Of a stretch of 5,025 bases of DNA, positions 5,013 through 5,025 are shown piece by piece. The DNA comes from Planctomycetaceae bacterium (GTDB lineage: Bacteria; Planctomycetota; Planctomycetia; Pirellulales; Thermoguttaceae): assembly GCA_031288765.1 (NCBI GenBank), contig JAITQV010000227.1, positions 1-5,025 on the forward strand, given 5' to 3'. Below the pieces are notes generated by a model, which was not told the origin of the DNA, did not search any database, and saw nothing but the letters and a program-made list of their open reading frames with translations. Positions within the stretch are counted from its first letter, which is position 1, and every line of letters begins with the position of its first letter. The position numbers were made by a program, and so were the translations under genes.

Positions 5013-5025
5013 GTATCTATTCAGT
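5013..5025 (+). repeat. perfect copy of the 13-bp element-end motif at the window edge
   Basis: GTATCTATTCAGT is identical to both ends of the element at 3440-3686 and in the orientation of its left end. It occupies the last 13 bases of the window, so whether a further full element starts here cannot be seen. Confidence 0.6.

Larger units (their letters stand above)
4696..5025. other. 330-bp gene-free interval upstream of lpxI
   Basis: No gene is supported here. The region must contain the lpxI promoter, but on the minus strand only AT-rich sequence with no well-spaced -35/-10 pair could be found (a TATAAA near 4755-4760 lacks a -35 partner). It also contains a 7-bp inverted repeat CGGAAAC/GTTTCCG (4804-4810, 4834-4840), a diverged arm of the long hairpin element (4816-4890) and a perfect copy of the 13-bp motif at the edge (5013-5025). 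Both repeats suggest that this gap has received the same element family as the gap on the other side of lpxI. Confidence 0.55.

Overview
The window looks like chromosomal DNA from a planctomycete-type Gram-negative bacterium, probably a host-associated or otherwise AT-shifted lineage. Three things point there. The LpxI enzyme has the extended consensus I associate with planctomycetes. The second large gene encodes an exported protein with a long Pro/Arg/Thr-rich disordered stretch followed by DUF11/CARDB-like Ig-fold repeats, a common planctomycete architecture. The reading frame cut by the left edge starts like the small planctomycete phage-type integrases. The lineage call is inference from protein style; no rRNA or other marker is present.

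Layout, all genes on the minus strand, read from right to left. Positions 4696-5025 are non-coding and hold a diverged arm of a repeat element plus a copy of a 13-bp motif at the very edge. Positions 3799-4695 are lpxI (lipid A biosynthesis). Positions 3030-3798 are a long gap containing a 247-bp near-perfect hairpin element (3440-3686), a smaller hairpin repeat (3330-3372), and two short palindromes ahead of the next gene. Positions 285-3029 encode the 914-aa exported repeat protein. Positions 69-284 hold an inverted copy of the small hairpin repeat, a promoter-like sequence and a 16-bp operator-like palindrome. Positions 1-68 are the start of a further gene, running off the window and preceded by a strong Shine-Dalgarno sequence.

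The genes do not form an obvious pathway. lpxI acts on outer-membrane lipid A at the cytoplasmic side of the inner membrane. The 914-aa protein should be periplasmic or surface-exposed. The left-edge gene may belong to a mobile element. They are separated by gaps of 216 bp and 769 bp, so they are probably transcribed independently. The notable part of the window is the non-coding sequence: two repeat families (a MITE-like long hairpin with GTATCTATTCAGT ends, and a 43-bp hairpin repeat present as an inverted pair flanking the 914-aa gene). I found no tRNA, rRNA, CRISPR array or defence system.
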